Assembly: GCA_016929295.1 (NCBI GenBank)
Contig: JAFGJB010000243.1
Location: 1 to 52,015, forward strand
From: Candidatus Zhuqueibacterota bacterium
GTDB lineage: Bacteria > Zhuqueibacterota > Zhuqueibacteria > Residuimicrobiales > Krinioviventaceae
DNA length: 52,015 nt
Direction: 5' to 3'
A program made the translations under genes and the position numbers. Every line of letters starts with the position of its first letter. Positions within the stretch are counted from its first letter, which is position 1. The notes beneath the pieces are model-generated. The model ran no database searches. It worked only from the letters and a program-made list of their open reading frames with translations, and was not told where the DNA came from. Of the stretch, positions 8,416-17,044 are shown piece after piece.

Positions 8416-8991
8416 ATGGCAGAAGATATCCAAAAAACAAGGGATTTTGAAGCCATCGCTTTTCAGTATATGGATTCGCTCTACAGCACCGCTCTTCGAT
8501 TCACGCGGAATACTGAAGAGGCCGAAGATCTTGTTCAGGACACGTACTTGAGAGCCTATCGATTTTTCGATAAATTCCAAGAGGGAACCAATTTTAAAGC
8601 GTGGATTTTCAAGATCCTGACAAACACCTTCATCAACAAGTACCGGAAAAAAACGCGTACACCGCAACAGGTGCAGCTCGATAAAGTGGCATATGGATTG
8701 GAAAATGAAGAGCCCCCGGAACGAGTCGGCGAGTGGAGCGGTTTTGATGAATCAAAGTACGACGAGCTATTTGACGATGACATTGCATCCGCTCTTTCAC
8801 AGCTGTCGGAAGATTTCCGCATGGTCGTGTTATTAGCGGACATTGAGGGATTTTCCTACAAAGAAATTGCCGAGATCATCGGCCGTCCGAGCGGTACGGT
8901 CATGAGCCGCCTGTTCCGCGGTCGACGAATGCTGCAACGCATTTTGGATAAATACGCGCGTCGTGAAGGATATATCAGCCAGATAGTCTAA
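8416..8991 (+). CDS. ECF-type RNA polymerase sigma factor
   Basis: Sigma-70 family, ECF group, 191 residues. Region 2 runs from about 15 to 85 (YSTALRFTRNTEEAEDLVQDTYL, with the promoter-melting segment around FKAWIFKILTNTFINKYRKK). Region 4 is about 130-180 (SYKEIAEIIGRPSGTVMSRL, the helix-turn-helix). It resembles the SigR/SigE-like branch whose anti-sigma is normally the next gene. Here the next gene is convergent, so no anti-sigma is visible. The ATG has GGGGAGG six bases upstream, just after a small CCAAC/GTTGG stem. It ends at a strong terminator. Confidence 0.93.
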   Translation: MAEDIQKTRDFEAIAFQYMDSLYSTALRFTRNTEEAEDLVQDTYLRAYRFFDKFQEGTNFKAWIFKILTNTFINKYRKKTRTPQQVQLDKVAYGLENEEPPERVGEWSGFDESKYDELFDDDIASALSQLSEDFRMVVLLADIEGFSYKEIAEIIGRPSGTVMSRLFRGRRMLQRILDKYARREGYISQIV

Positions 8992-9015
8992 AAAGCAATC
9001 AGAATGACAGTGAAA

Positions 9016-9048
9016 AAAAGCCTCGACAGCAAGTCGGGGCTTTTCTAT
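9016..9048 (+). terminator. Rho-independent terminator, probably bidirectional
   Basis: A 12-pair stem (9016-9027 with 9033-9044, one T-G pair) with a 5-base loop is followed by a T-rich run. The A-run on the left side gives a T-run on the minus strand. It therefore also serves the convergent gene that ends at 9051. Confidence 0.85.
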
Positions 9049-9050
9049 TT

Positions 9051-10253
9051 TCACGCGAACGCCACCGCCGCATCAATTTCAAACAGCAGATCGGCACGGC
9101 ACACATCGGCAATCAGAAGAATGGCCGGAAAATCGGGGACGCCAAATTCATCGGCGACGCGCCAGTATGTCTCCAGATCCTTCCCCTCTTTGAGAAAGAC
9201 CGTGGCTTCATTGATATCCCCCAGGCTAGCCCCTTCTTTGTCAATCAACGCTTGCACGACATGAAATGTCTTACGAATTTGCTCCCGCACATCGTCGGTA
9301 AAGGCGGTTTTGCCATGTTCATCAATGGATGCTGTGCCGGATAACAGGATGTGCGTGACATCCGCTTCTTTCAATGTCATGGCACGCGAAAAGGCGGAAC
9401 CATAGCGATAGGGTGACTTTTGCTGCACACCGGATGAGTGCGTAATCGTGATATTGCGCGAATCGGGCGCCACCGCAAAAACGTCCATTGTGCTCGCCGC
9501 ACCATGCGGATTTTCGCCCAGGATGCCCGTGCTGGCCGGCAGATAGATTTGCTCGGCTTCGGTATTCTCCTTCTCGGACAATCCGAGCAGGCCATACTCG
9601 GTGAATCGCGCATTGCGGGCGCGGTTGAACTCTCCATACCAATCGAGGATTTTCGAAAGATAAATCCAGGTGCGCAGCACATTTTTAAAGCTCGCGCCAT
9701 TCTGCTGCAATATCTTTTGCGTTCGGTCAAACATTTCACAAGACTCATGATAGCGATCAGCCGTGTCGCTCTCTCCATACATATTCTGCACAATTTGAAA
9801 TGATGCACCATTGCGCACCCAGCTTTTGCCGACAGGAAAATCTCCTTCATAGATTGTACGGACGCTGTCACCCGCTCTGTTCGGTCTGAATGCCCGCATC
9901 TGCACACCGGCCAGACCACGCCCGTGCGCCGGATGACCTTGAATGAATGTCAAAGGAGAACTCGCGTCCAGACCGTGCGCCCGCAGCGCCGCAGCGCGCG
10001 CAGCAATGATCTGATGGTGATATTGCAGACTGGCGAAAATCCGCTCGTGAATGATCTCATAACCATCCCTCACCAGCCTGCCGAGCAATTCCGTATAGAG
10101 GCGCTCGGTCAGCAGATGACTCTGCTCCGTTTGCCGGGTGACAGCGGCGGAAAGATAGAGCTGATCGCCACCCAGAACGGTTGAGTATATTTTAAAAGCT
10201 TCAAAATTGGTCGTTTCCCGGTTGTTCGCTCGCCTCATCACTTTATCCTTCAT
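9051..10253 (-). CDS. RidA-superfamily protein, FkbO/Hyg5/XanB2 chorismatase-like
   Basis: A 400-residue protein built from repeated RidA/YjgF-like folds. The C-terminal half carries features I associate with FkbO/Hyg5/XanB2 chorismatases: YLPASTGI, LSGTASIDEH followed by DVREQIRKT, and a closing ADVCRADLLFEIDA with the Arg and Glu expected at the active site. Those enzymes split chorismate to hydroxybenzoates or a dihydrodiol. The protein is longer than typical members (about 330-345), with an extra N-terminal RidA-like region of about 90 residues. Activity is not proven. The ATG at 10253 has GGAG upstream; a second ATG at 10238 is possible. It is the last gene after the TolB-like gene, 14 bases apart. 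Confidence 0.7.
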   Translation of the reverse strand: MKDKVMRRANNRETTNFEAFKIYSTVLGGDQLYLSAAVTRQTEQSHLLTERLYTELLGRLVRDGYEIIHERIFASLQYHHQIIAARAAALRAHGLDASSPLTFIQGHPAHGRGLAGVQMRAFRPNRAGDSVRTIYEGDFPVGKSWVRNGASFQIVQNMYGESDTADRYHESCEMFDRTQKILQQNGASFKNVLRTWIYLSKILDWYGEFNRARNARFTEYGLLGLSEKENTEAEQIYLPASTGILGENPHGAASTMDVFAVAPDSRNITITHSSGVQQKSPYRYGSAFSRAMTLKEADVTHILLSGTASIDEHGKTAFTDDVREQIRKTFHVVQALIDKEGASLGDINEATVFLKEGKDLETYWRVADEFGVPDFPAILLIADVCRADLLFEIDAAVAFA

Positions 10254-10267
10254 TCTGGCTCCGATTT

Positions 10268-11836
10268 TTATCCTTTGGGACGTGCTTTGTAGAGTGCATC
10301 GATCTCCTCATTGTCCCTTTGTGGCCGAGGCGAAACGCGCGGGTCCAGCCGGGCACGCCTGGTATGATTCTGGTCATTGGCAATTCTGACGAGCTCATGC
10401 GCGGTGACATCGACAGGACCGTTGACAAGTTCTGGCACATTATAATTTATAATAAAAGTCGCATAAAATTCGGGATCCTTCTGCGGCAGGAGAAAGGGTT
10501 TATGCACGTCGCCATTTTGGTCAATATAGGCGAAAAACGGCCGTCCTAACAGTCCGTCTCGCCGTTTGCTGGTGAAGACAAACCAGCGGCTATTGCTCGA
10601 CCAGCTGTGAAAGCTGTCGGTTTCATCACTGTTGATGGTGAGTCTCCGATACTCACCCGATGCAATATCGAAAAGATAGAGATCACTATGATCGTGGTAG
10701 ATCGGAAAACTGCCATATCTAGCCATGGTGAAAAGTACATATTTGCCATCGGGTGACGGCCGCGGCAATATTGCGCTCGCGGTGGTTTTTTGCGCCGGCA
10801 CTATCACTTCAGCATGCCCCCATTCATCGCTTTCAATGTCATAGTCGGCGCGCATGAGATCGTAGCGGATGTGATCGTAGGACAAGTCTTGCGTCTGTTC
10901 ATCGATGTACTCTTCCAACGGTTGTGCGGCGCAGAAATAGAGATGGCGGCCGTCCGCTGACCACGCCGGAAAAGTCTCCATGCGATTGATATCCGCGATA
11001 GGCGGCGCCGTCGAGATGACATTCGTCTCCACGTCGTATACAAACAGGTCGGATGTGCGGTCGAGGACGTCGCGACTCTCACCAACTGAATGGTAAAACA
11101 TGGTGAGTGAATTGACCGAGAAGGCTATCTTTTTGCCGTTCGGATGCCACGATGGATAGGCGCCGCCGGCGTTAAATTCGGTCTTTAAATTGACTTTGCT
11201 CCATTTTCCGTCGACAGAAATGTAGGTCCCCGAGCCGGCGCCGACGCGCATGTGAAAGACCATATTGTCCGGATCATTTGCGCAGAAATTGTGGCAGTTC
11301 ATGCAATTGCCGTCGGTCATTTTATTGGTGATAATGGCTTTTTCTTCAAAGCTTTGCAGATTGCGCTGGTAAATTCCCATTTTGGTCCAGTATTTAAAGG
11401 CCGGATTGATCAGACGATAGACAAGATGACTGTCAATAGTCTCGTCTGCGACGCGATTGCTGAACGACTCATACTTGCACCACTGTCCCGATTTTTTGAT
11501 ATAAATATCATAGCGTATGTCCTGGCCGCGATGAATGAAAAGAAAATGGCGCCACTTTTTGAGAGGAAAGCGGATGTCGCCATTTCTGCTCGTCACGATG
11601 ATGGGCTTGGCGTCGTTGCCGGACAGTCGAACAAGAAAGCGTTCGCCGTTTTCCTGAATGCGAAAATTGAGCGGGGCAATGTTCGGCGGCAAGACAATGT
11701 CCATATAATCGGGATCGATGGTAGCCCGTGACGCCACGACGCCTGCTTTATCGTCGATGAGCTGAGCCTGCTGGCAGGCTGCGATGAGAGCGCTCAGAAT
11801 GATCAAAATGATCGCAATGTGGCTTTTCAATAACAT
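10268..11836 (-). CDS. TolB-like PD40 beta-propeller lipoprotein with c-type haem motif
   Basis: Envelope protein of 522 residues. The lipoprotein signal ends at Cys21 (LIAAC). A single haem-attachment motif, C178-M-N-C-H182, is followed by NFC. The remainder contains several PD40/TolB propeller blades (for example SWHPNGKKIAFS, AWSADGRHLYFC, RPSPDGKYVLFT, SWSSNSRWFVFT). Similar proteins in Bacteroidota sit beside DUF6057 genes, as here. The function is unknown. The ATG at 11836 directly abuts the DUF6057 stop and has GGAGG four bases upstream, so the two genes are translationally coupled. Confidence 0.85.
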   Translation of the reverse strand: MLLKSHIAIILIILSALIAACQQAQLIDDKAGVVASRATIDPDYMDIVLPPNIAPLNFRIQENGERFLVRLSGNDAKPIIVTSRNGDIRFPLKKWRHFLFIHRGQDIRYDIYIKKSGQWCKYESFSNRVADETIDSHLVYRLINPAFKYWTKMGIYQRNLQSFEEKAIITNKMTDGNCMNCHNFCANDPDNMVFHMRVGAGSGTYISVDGKWSKVNLKTEFNAGGAYPSWHPNGKKIAFSVNSLTMFYHSVGESRDVLDRTSDLFVYDVETNVISTAPPIADINRMETFPAWSADGRHLYFCAAQPLEEYIDEQTQDLSYDHIRYDLMRADYDIESDEWGHAEVIVPAQKTTASAILPRPSPDGKYVLFTMARYGSFPIYHDHSDLYLFDIASGEYRRLTINSDETDSFHSWSSNSRWFVFTSKRRDGLLGRPFFAYIDQNGDVHKPFLLPQKDPEFYATFIINYNVPELVNGPVDVTAHELVRIANDQNHTRRARLDPRVSPRPQRDNEEIDALYKARPKG

Positions 11837-13606
11837 CTAACCTCCGCCGGCGCCCTGCAGGCCCTGGCCGATGTGTATAACCATATAGCACCAAAAGGTG
11901 TCGCCAAAATTTCTGGCCACTTCCCGCTGCGCTTTTTCCTTGTTGGCTCTGTTGCTCGCCATCGCGGCATGAAACGCGCGAAAGCGCTGCAGAGTTTCAG
12001 GTGAAAAATTCTTTTCGTCGATCGTCAGACCATGGTCCTGCACCTGTGACGTATAAATGAGCACGGCTTCCTGATAATGGCGCGGCAGCGGTTGTGTCAA
12101 GTCCACAAGCCGAACGAAACGAGACAACTTTTTTGTGAGCAACAACGCTGCCATCAAATAATCATGGGCCATCTTGTTCTGCGGGTTGGCTTGCAGCAAT
12201 CTGGGCAGATCGGGCAGCGGATTATTGACAAAGGAGAGAAAATTCTCACTCACCACGTTCTTGAGTAACGGAGCGATTGCCGGATCATTTTTTATTTCTT
12301 CACTATTGTGCAGATAATGCTCGTACTGTTGCGCCCACCTGCGCAATGGGAGTGTCTTTTTTAATTTGGTCAAATATGGCCGAGCGGCGTCCAGCTGTCC
12401 GTAGAGCAGGTAGATGATCGCCAATCGCTGTAAATTCCAGGCGGTCTCGCCAATGACGGACACCGCCTCGTGCGCCCAATGTTTTGCTTCATTATAATGG
12501 CCCAGATCAAAATAGATGTCGCTGCGAATGAGCGGCGTGGATATCGTCGCATCATCTGCGGGAAATAATCCTTCCAGGCCGAAATCCTGGGGATAGGAAA
12601 AGAGTCGGTTGCCCAATTGTCCCGTGTGGCCTAATGCGCGATTGATGAGAGAGACGATCTGCGGCGTATTGGGATAGGGCTTTTCACACTGGACCAACAG
12701 CTTGTGCCACTCGCCGCTGCGCCCGTAACAGGTTATTTGCCAGTAGCTTTTTTCAATCTTTTTTAAAGACAGAAGCGGAATGGTGAAAAAGAGCGTCAGC
12801 ACAAGCATGGATTGAAAAATCCATATTGGTTTTGTGGGCGATAGGATGGCCGGTTTTAGCCGTGCCGTCAAAAGGAGCAGCAGGGAGAAAACCGGGGCGG
12901 ACAGATAGATCAAAATGATTATGGCGCTGTGAGAGTCGGGGAAAGCCGGCTGCCAGAAGGCATCGTGCAATCGCACCATAAACAACCTCGATGCGGAAAT
13001 ATATGGGATGGAGATGGATACGAGTATGATGAGGATGGCGAGAAGAAAATCTCTTTTATGTAAAAGCTCAAACAAAACAGCGAACAATCCAAAAAGGAGA
13101 AAAGCGGCTCCGGTGGCATAATAGAGGAGCGGTCCGAGAATGAGCAGAAAAAGAATTCGCACAACTCTGCGCTGCGCCGACATGTAAATCGCGGCGAACA
13201 GCAGCGCAACAAGAAGAACAAGATCCACGACAAGAGAATGAGTATAGTCATTATGGGCCAGCAGGACAAACATCAGCGGCACAAGCGCTAAAGCCGATGG
13301 ATCAAACTGTATTGTTTTTTTCATGACCTGACGAAGAAGGACGAATAGCAGCATAAAAATGACCGAGATCATCGCCGCACCGGCCCATGGTGTGTAGGTG
13401 AATTGCGCCAATAAGGCGGAAACGTATTCCAGCATCCCCCCTGGATATTGCAGAAATTCTCTGAAAAAATAACGATCAAAGAAGAACACCGGCTCCTGCG
13501 CAGTGAAATAGAGCACTGGATTGATCACATATCTGAAATAAAACAGGCAACCGACGCCGGCGCATGTTGTGAGCGCAGCAAGTTTTTGCATAGGAACTTT
13601 TGCCAT
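11837..13606 (-). CDS. DUF6057-family integral membrane protein with C-terminal repeats
   Basis: Large protein of about 589 residues. Some ten membrane segments lie in the first 280 residues, followed by a soluble helical region with TPR-like pairs (for example AKHWAHEAVSVIGETAWNLQRLAIIYLLYGQLDAA). The opening with QEPVFFFDRYFFREFLQYPGG is characteristic of DUF6057. The first ATG (13606) was chosen; an upstream TTG at 13642 would add twelve residues, and neither has a convincing ribosome site. It is the first gene of the DUF6057-TolB-chorismatase-like operon. No biochemical role is known to me. Confidence 0.75.
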   Translation of the reverse strand: MAKVPMQKLAALTTCAGVGCLFYFRYVINPVLYFTAQEPVFFFDRYFFREFLQYPGGMLEYVSALLAQFTYTPWAGAAMISVIFMLLFVLLRQVMKKTIQFDPSALALVPLMFVLLAHNDYTHSLVVDLVLLVALLFAAIYMSAQRRVVRILFLLILGPLLYYATGAAFLLFGLFAVLFELLHKRDFLLAILIILVSISIPYISASRLFMVRLHDAFWQPAFPDSHSAIIILIYLSAPVFSLLLLLTARLKPAILSPTKPIWIFQSMLVLTLFFTIPLLSLKKIEKSYWQITCYGRSGEWHKLLVQCEKPYPNTPQIVSLINRALGHTGQLGNRLFSYPQDFGLEGLFPADDATISTPLIRSDIYFDLGHYNEAKHWAHEAVSVIGETAWNLQRLAIIYLLYGQLDAARPYLTKLKKTLPLRRWAQQYEHYLHNSEEIKNDPAIAPLLKNVVSENFLSFVNNPLPDLPRLLQANPQNKMAHDYLMAALLLTKKLSRFVRLVDLTQPLPRHYQEAVLIYTSQVQDHGLTIDEKNFSPETLQRFRAFHAAMASNRANKEKAQREVARNFGDTFWCYMVIHIGQGLQGAGGG

Positions 13607-13666
13607 AATCTTTAATATATTGAATATTAAGCCATGGTACAAACTCTTTCATCTCAAAGTGAACGT

Positions 13667-13905
13667 GGACGAACGGTGCTCGGTGGAATCAAGCAGATCA
13701 ACCGCCGGCGCCCCGATCCGCTCAGCCGCGTGACAGGACGGCCGTTGCCACGAGATGGCTAAGAGACGTTGGCGGCGTCGCATCGGTCAGATCATCGGCG
13801 GGAACAGATGAATCGCCAGACCTTTCCACCCATAAAGTGAGGACTGGGATTTTTTACAGGCGCTGCGGATGGTTAGATAAGCTTGAGCACGAACGGCACT
13901 CGTCC
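13667..13905. ncRNA. Possible structured RNA or decayed region between bactofilin and DUF6057 genes
   Basis: The 302-base gap 13607-13908 holds no gene. Its ends can pair over a long distance: GGACGA (13667-13672) with TCGTCC (13900-13905), then, past an internal loop, GTGCTC (13676-13681) with GAGCAC (13885-13890). The GC-rich interior offers further stems (CCGCC near 13712 with GGCGG near 13771 or 13797; AGCC with GGCT around 13724-13760). No known RNA signature (RNase P, tmRNA, SRP, 6S, common riboswitches) is recognised, so this is only a candidate. Confidence 0.25.
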
Positions 13906-13908
13906 GCT

Positions 13909-14307
13909 CTATTTTTGCAGATTATCAGATGACGCTGGATTTGGTCTGGCCGATGTGGAAGCTGCATCGCCCTGCTTCATGGAGCAACGGCCGTCGAAAA
14001 TAGCACCCTCATCAATGACAAGCTTGCTGGTCCTCATTTCGCCGTGAAATTCCGCTTTGATTTCAAGGACAATTTTGTCTTTTATTTTTGCTGTGCCGTT
14101 TATTTTACCGCCGACAATGAGCATTTTCGCCTCAATATTGCCGTTTATATTTCCCTCTTTACCGACAATGAGTGCATCCGTTGTAATGATATCGCCGGTA
14201 AATTTGCCATCAACGCGCAGCGTATGCTCAACTTTTAACTTGCCTTCGAAGACAGATCCTTTGCCAAGAATCGTGCTCAATTCGCCTGTTTTTTCATTGC
14301 CTTTCAT
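13909..14307 (-). CDS. Bactofilin
   Basis: Polymer-forming cytoskeletal protein of 132 residues. The central region (about 20-105) is a right-handed beta-helix with regular hydrophobic repeats (LKVEHTLRVDGKFTGDI, ALIVGKEGNINGNI, LIVGGKINGTAKI). Short disordered ends (C-terminus with TSARPNPASSD) are usual for bactofilins, which form non-polar filaments at the membrane and scaffold peptidoglycan enzymes or ParABS. The ATG at 14307 has GGAAG upstream. It follows the M23 peptidase gene by 27 bases, a common bactofilin partnership, within the parAB operon. Confidence 0.93.
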   Translation of the reverse strand: MKGNEKTGELSTILGKGSVFEGKLKVEHTLRVDGKFTGDIITTDALIVGKEGNINGNIEAKMLIVGGKINGTAKIKDKIVLEIKAEFHGEMRTSKLVIDEGAIFDGRCSMKQGDAASTSARPNPASSDNLQK

Positions 14308-14334
14308 AGTCGTCTTCCGTTTCGATTTGATATT

Positions 14335-15219
14335 TTAAATGTTTGAAAATGCCAAAATAAACTCTTTCGGATCATAGGATACACCGTCCTTCCAGATTTC
14401 GAAATGCAGGTGCGGTGCGGAGCTGATGCCTGTTGATCCCAGCATGGCAATGGCGTCGCCTTTTTCCACAAAGGAACCTCGTGGCAGCAGACACCGTTGG
14501 TTATGGCCATAATAAGTGTAGAAACCATTGCCGTGGTAGATGATCATGAGATTGCCGAGATCAAAAGTCCATCCGGAAAAAATGACGACCCCGTCAGCAG
14601 ATGCCCTGACCATGTCGCCCATATTGCCGGCGATGTCGATGCCGCGATGCTGGGATGTTCCAACGTTGGTTTTATTTTCATAGTCCGCGCTGAGCACTCC
14701 ATCGACGGGCAGCAATGTCGGGACGCTTTTCACATAGTCATGCAACGGGCTGGCGGAATTTTTTATCAGGAAATTGTATTTGCCCAATTCTGTTTCCGCT
14801 CTTTGAACTCGTTGATCCATGCGTCCATAGTCCGGCAAATAGTTGACCGTTCTATCTTCTTCGGGAATGAGGATTTCGGTGGCTGCTTTCTTGCCGTTGA
14901 GAGATCCCAGTCCAAGAGCATTTCTTATTTTGTCATGCCCGGTCTCCAGAACCTCAAACTCTGCCATCAGCGCATTGAGTTTAGCCATGTTCTCTTCAAG
15001 CTGGCGGTTGACTGTGAAGAGTTTTTTGTTCTTGTCGCGCAGCCTGAAAAATTGGCCGTAAAAGACCAGTCCGCCGATGAGGTGAATAACCAAAATGACA
15101 GCTACAATTTTCAAAATGTTGACAGCCCGCATGGAGAGATCGAATGCTATCGGTTCATCCTTGTCATCAGGAATGACCAGCACGCGGTAAAGCTGTCGAT
15201 GTCTCTTTTTTTTTGTCAT
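14335..15219 (-). CDS. M23-family (LytM) peptidase, membrane-anchored
   Basis: Predicted zinc endopeptidase acting on peptidoglycan, 294 residues. A short cytoplasmic head is followed by a membrane segment (about 33-55), a periplasmic coiled coil (about 58-105) and the C-terminal LytM domain (about 185-290). Zinc-site residues are visible in HRGIDIAG and in the final HLHFEIW. It resembles peptidases such as Csd1 or LmdC that work with bactofilins in shaping the wall. The ATG has AAGGTGG upstream, and the gene starts 15 bases after the parB stop. Confidence 0.93.
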   Translation of the reverse strand: MTKKKRHRQLYRVLVIPDDKDEPIAFDLSMRAVNILKIVAVILVIHLIGGLVFYGQFFRLRDKNKKLFTVNRQLEENMAKLNALMAEFEVLETGHDKIRNALGLGSLNGKKAATEILIPEEDRTVNYLPDYGRMDQRVQRAETELGKYNFLIKNSASPLHDYVKSVPTLLPVDGVLSADYENKTNVGTSQHRGIDIAGNMGDMVRASADGVVIFSGWTFDLGNLMIIYHGNGFYTYYGHNQRCLLPRGSFVEKGDAIAMLGSTGISSAPHLHFEIWKDGVSYDPKEFILAFSNI

Positions 15220-15234
15220 AATAAACCACCTTCA

Positions 15235-16098
15235 TTACTCGCCCAAAATCGTGTTGACGATGCGATCCAGATCATCATCATCATAATAGTCAATTTCAAT
15301 GGAACCACCTGTTGCTTTGGGTTTCAGTTTGACCTTGGTCGTCAAGGCTTTCCGCAGTCGATCTTCAGCATCCTTCACATAGGCGGACAAGCGAGTGGTC
15401 TCTTGCGTATCGGTCTTTTTCCTCGGCTCGCCAAGTTTTTTTACCGCCTGTTCAACCTGCCGAACCGACAAACTGGCCGCAATAATTTTTTTCCACAAAG
15501 TCAACTGATGTTCGGTATCAGTGACAGACAAAAGTGCACGCGCATGCCCCATTGACAGATCACCTTTTTGCGCACTCTCCTGTATCTGTCTTGGCAACTT
15601 GAGCAGACGCAGGAAATTTGCCACAGTCGCGCGATCCTTGCCGACTTTATGCGCCACTTGCTCCTGCGTCAGGTGACACTCTTCAATGAGCCGACGATAG
15701 CCGTTGGCAATGTCGATAGGATTGAGATCCTCACGGTGAATGTTCTCAATGATGGATAATTCCATCATCTCCGCATCGGTTGTAATGTCCAGAACATAGG
15801 CGGGTATTTCGTTTATACCGAGATCGCGGACACAGCGGAATCGTCTTTCGCCGGCGATGATCTGATAGCCATCCTCATGGCGGCGCACCGTTATCGGTTG
15901 GACGATGCCCTTTTCAGCGATAGAATTCGCCAGCTCTGCGAGCTTTTCAGCATCAAATACTTCACGAGGTTGGAACGGATTGGGCGCAATTCGATTGATG
16001 CGAATGAACTGAATGCTGTCTTTTCTTTCTTGACTTTCAGCAGCAATATCAGGAATTAACGCTGACAGTCCCCTCCCCAGCGCTTTCCTGTTCGTCAT
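15235..16098 (-). CDS. parB: ParB/Spo0J chromosome-partitioning protein
   Basis: DNA-binding CTPase that loads at parS and spreads to form the partition complex. The 287-residue protein begins with the conserved [13 protein letters not shown]. It has [10 protein letters not shown], the catalytic/CTP motif GERRFR (in IIAGERRFR), and the helix-turn-helix [21 protein letters not shown]. The coding region starts 50 bases before parA ends, an unusually long overlap supported by the conserved N-terminus and the GAGGAA ribosome site. The C-terminal end (about 240-287) is the expected dimerisation part. Confidence 0.96.
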   Translation of the reverse strand: MTNRKALGRGLSALIPDIAAESQERKDSIQFIRINRIAPNPFQPREVFDAEKLAELANSIAEKGIVQPITVRRHEDGYQIIAGERRFRCVRDLGINEIPAYVLDITTDAEMMELSIIENIHREDLNPIDIANGYRRLIEECHLTQEQVAHKVGKDRATVANFLRLLKLPRQIQESAQKGDLSMGHARALLSVTDTEHQLTLWKKIIAASLSVRQVEQAVKKLGEPRKKTDTQETTRLSAYVKDAEDRLRKALTTKVKLKPKATGGSIEIDYYDDDDLDRIVNTILGE

Positions 16099-16852
16099 TT
16101 TTCAATATTTCCTCGGCCAAAGCCATATAATGTTCAGCTCCTTTTGAGACAACGTCATATAAAATGATCGGTTTGCCGAAACTCGGCGCCTCACTCAGTC
16201 GTACGTTTCGAAAGATGACAGAGTCGAACACCCGGCCATCAAAATATTTTCTCACATCCGCCGCGACCTGGCGTGACAAATTGAGACGGGAATCGTACAT
16301 TGTCAACAAGACGCCCTCAATTTCCAGCGTTTCATTGAGATGCTTCTGCACCAGTCGGATGGTGTTGAGCAGCTGTCCCAGGCCTTCGAGAGCATAATAT
16401 TCGCATTGAATGGGCATCAGAACCGAATCGGAAGCCGTCAATGCATTGATGGTCAGCAGACCCAAAGAGGGAGGACAATCGATGATGAGGTACTTGAATT
16501 TATCCGTTATGCCCTCGAGAGCGTGCGACAATTTGTACTCTCGTGATATCGCGGAGACCAGCTCCACTTCAGCACCAACCAGATTGATGGAAGATGGCAG
16601 CAGTTTCAGATACTCCAACTCCGTGTCGATGATGAGATCATTGACATCATGTTCATTAATCAATGCATCATAGACCGTTTTGTCCAGTGTTCGCGAATCG
16701 ACACCCACGCCGCTGCAGCTGTTTGCCTGCGGATCCATGTCAATGAGCAACGTGGAATATTCGGCCACCGCCAAACAGGCCGCCAAATTCACCGCCGTCG
16801 TCGTCTTGCCGACACCACCTTTTTGATTCGCAATCGAAATGACCTTGCCCAT
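16049..16852 (-). CDS. parA: ParA/Soj chromosome-partitioning ATPase
   Basis: Walker-type ATPase that moves ParB-parS complexes. The deviant Walker A motif KGGVGKTT lies near the N-terminus ([18 protein letters not shown]), and [19 protein letters not shown] and the switch regions are intact; length about 268 residues. The ATG at 16852 was chosen because it gives the standard ParA N-terminus and has GGAGG about ten bases upstream. A frame extending to 16915 adds a non-conserved leader. It is first in the parA-parB-M23-bactofilin operon and diverges from the proline dehydrogenase gene. Confidence 0.96.
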   Translation of the reverse strand: MGKVISIANQKGGVGKTTTAVNLAACLAVAEYSTLLIDMDPQANSCSGVGVDSRTLDKTVYDALINEHDVNDLIIDTELEYLKLLPSSINLVGAEVELVSAISREYKLSHALEGITDKFKYLIIDCPPSLGLLTINALTASDSVLMPIQCEYYALEGLGQLLNTIRLVQKHLNETLEIEGVLLTMYDSRLNLSRQVAADVRKYFDGRVFDSVIFRNVRLSEAPSFGKPIILYDVVSKGAEHYMALAEEILKNDEQESAGEGTVSVNS

Positions 16853-16957
16853 TCTCGGGCATCCTCCATCATAGAAAAATCCAATAAATATAACTTGAAT
16901 GCATTTCAAAATCAATAGAAAGTTTGAAGCAGCTGACGCTGAAACGCTTGTTTAACC

Positions 16958-16986
16958 TTGACAATTTTTTAAAAATCAGCTATTTT
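16958..16986 (+). promoter_or_regulatory. Sigma-70-type promoter for the proline dehydrogenase gene
   Basis: A perfect -35 TTGACA (16958-16963), a 17-base spacer and TATTTT (16981-16986) are followed by a leader of about 50 bases to the ATG at 17045. It is the best promoter match in the window and lies between the divergent parA and proline dehydrogenase genes. Confidence 0.7.
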
Positions 16987-17044
16987 GAGTAGCCGGAACT
17001 GCGATGCGAACGGAGTCGAATACCTTAACGGATAGGATGCGATT

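Noticed and set aside
13667-13905. RNase P RNA, tmRNA or SRP RNA
   Set aside because: None of their conserved cores could be found on either strand.
14497-15555. 352-codon frame on the plus strand
   Set aside because: It is antisense to the M23 peptidase and parB genes, both of which have full-length conserved products.
16853-17044. parS site in the parA upstream region
   Set aside because: No GTTTCACGTGAAAC-type palindrome is present there or elsewhere in the window; only half-site units in repeats.
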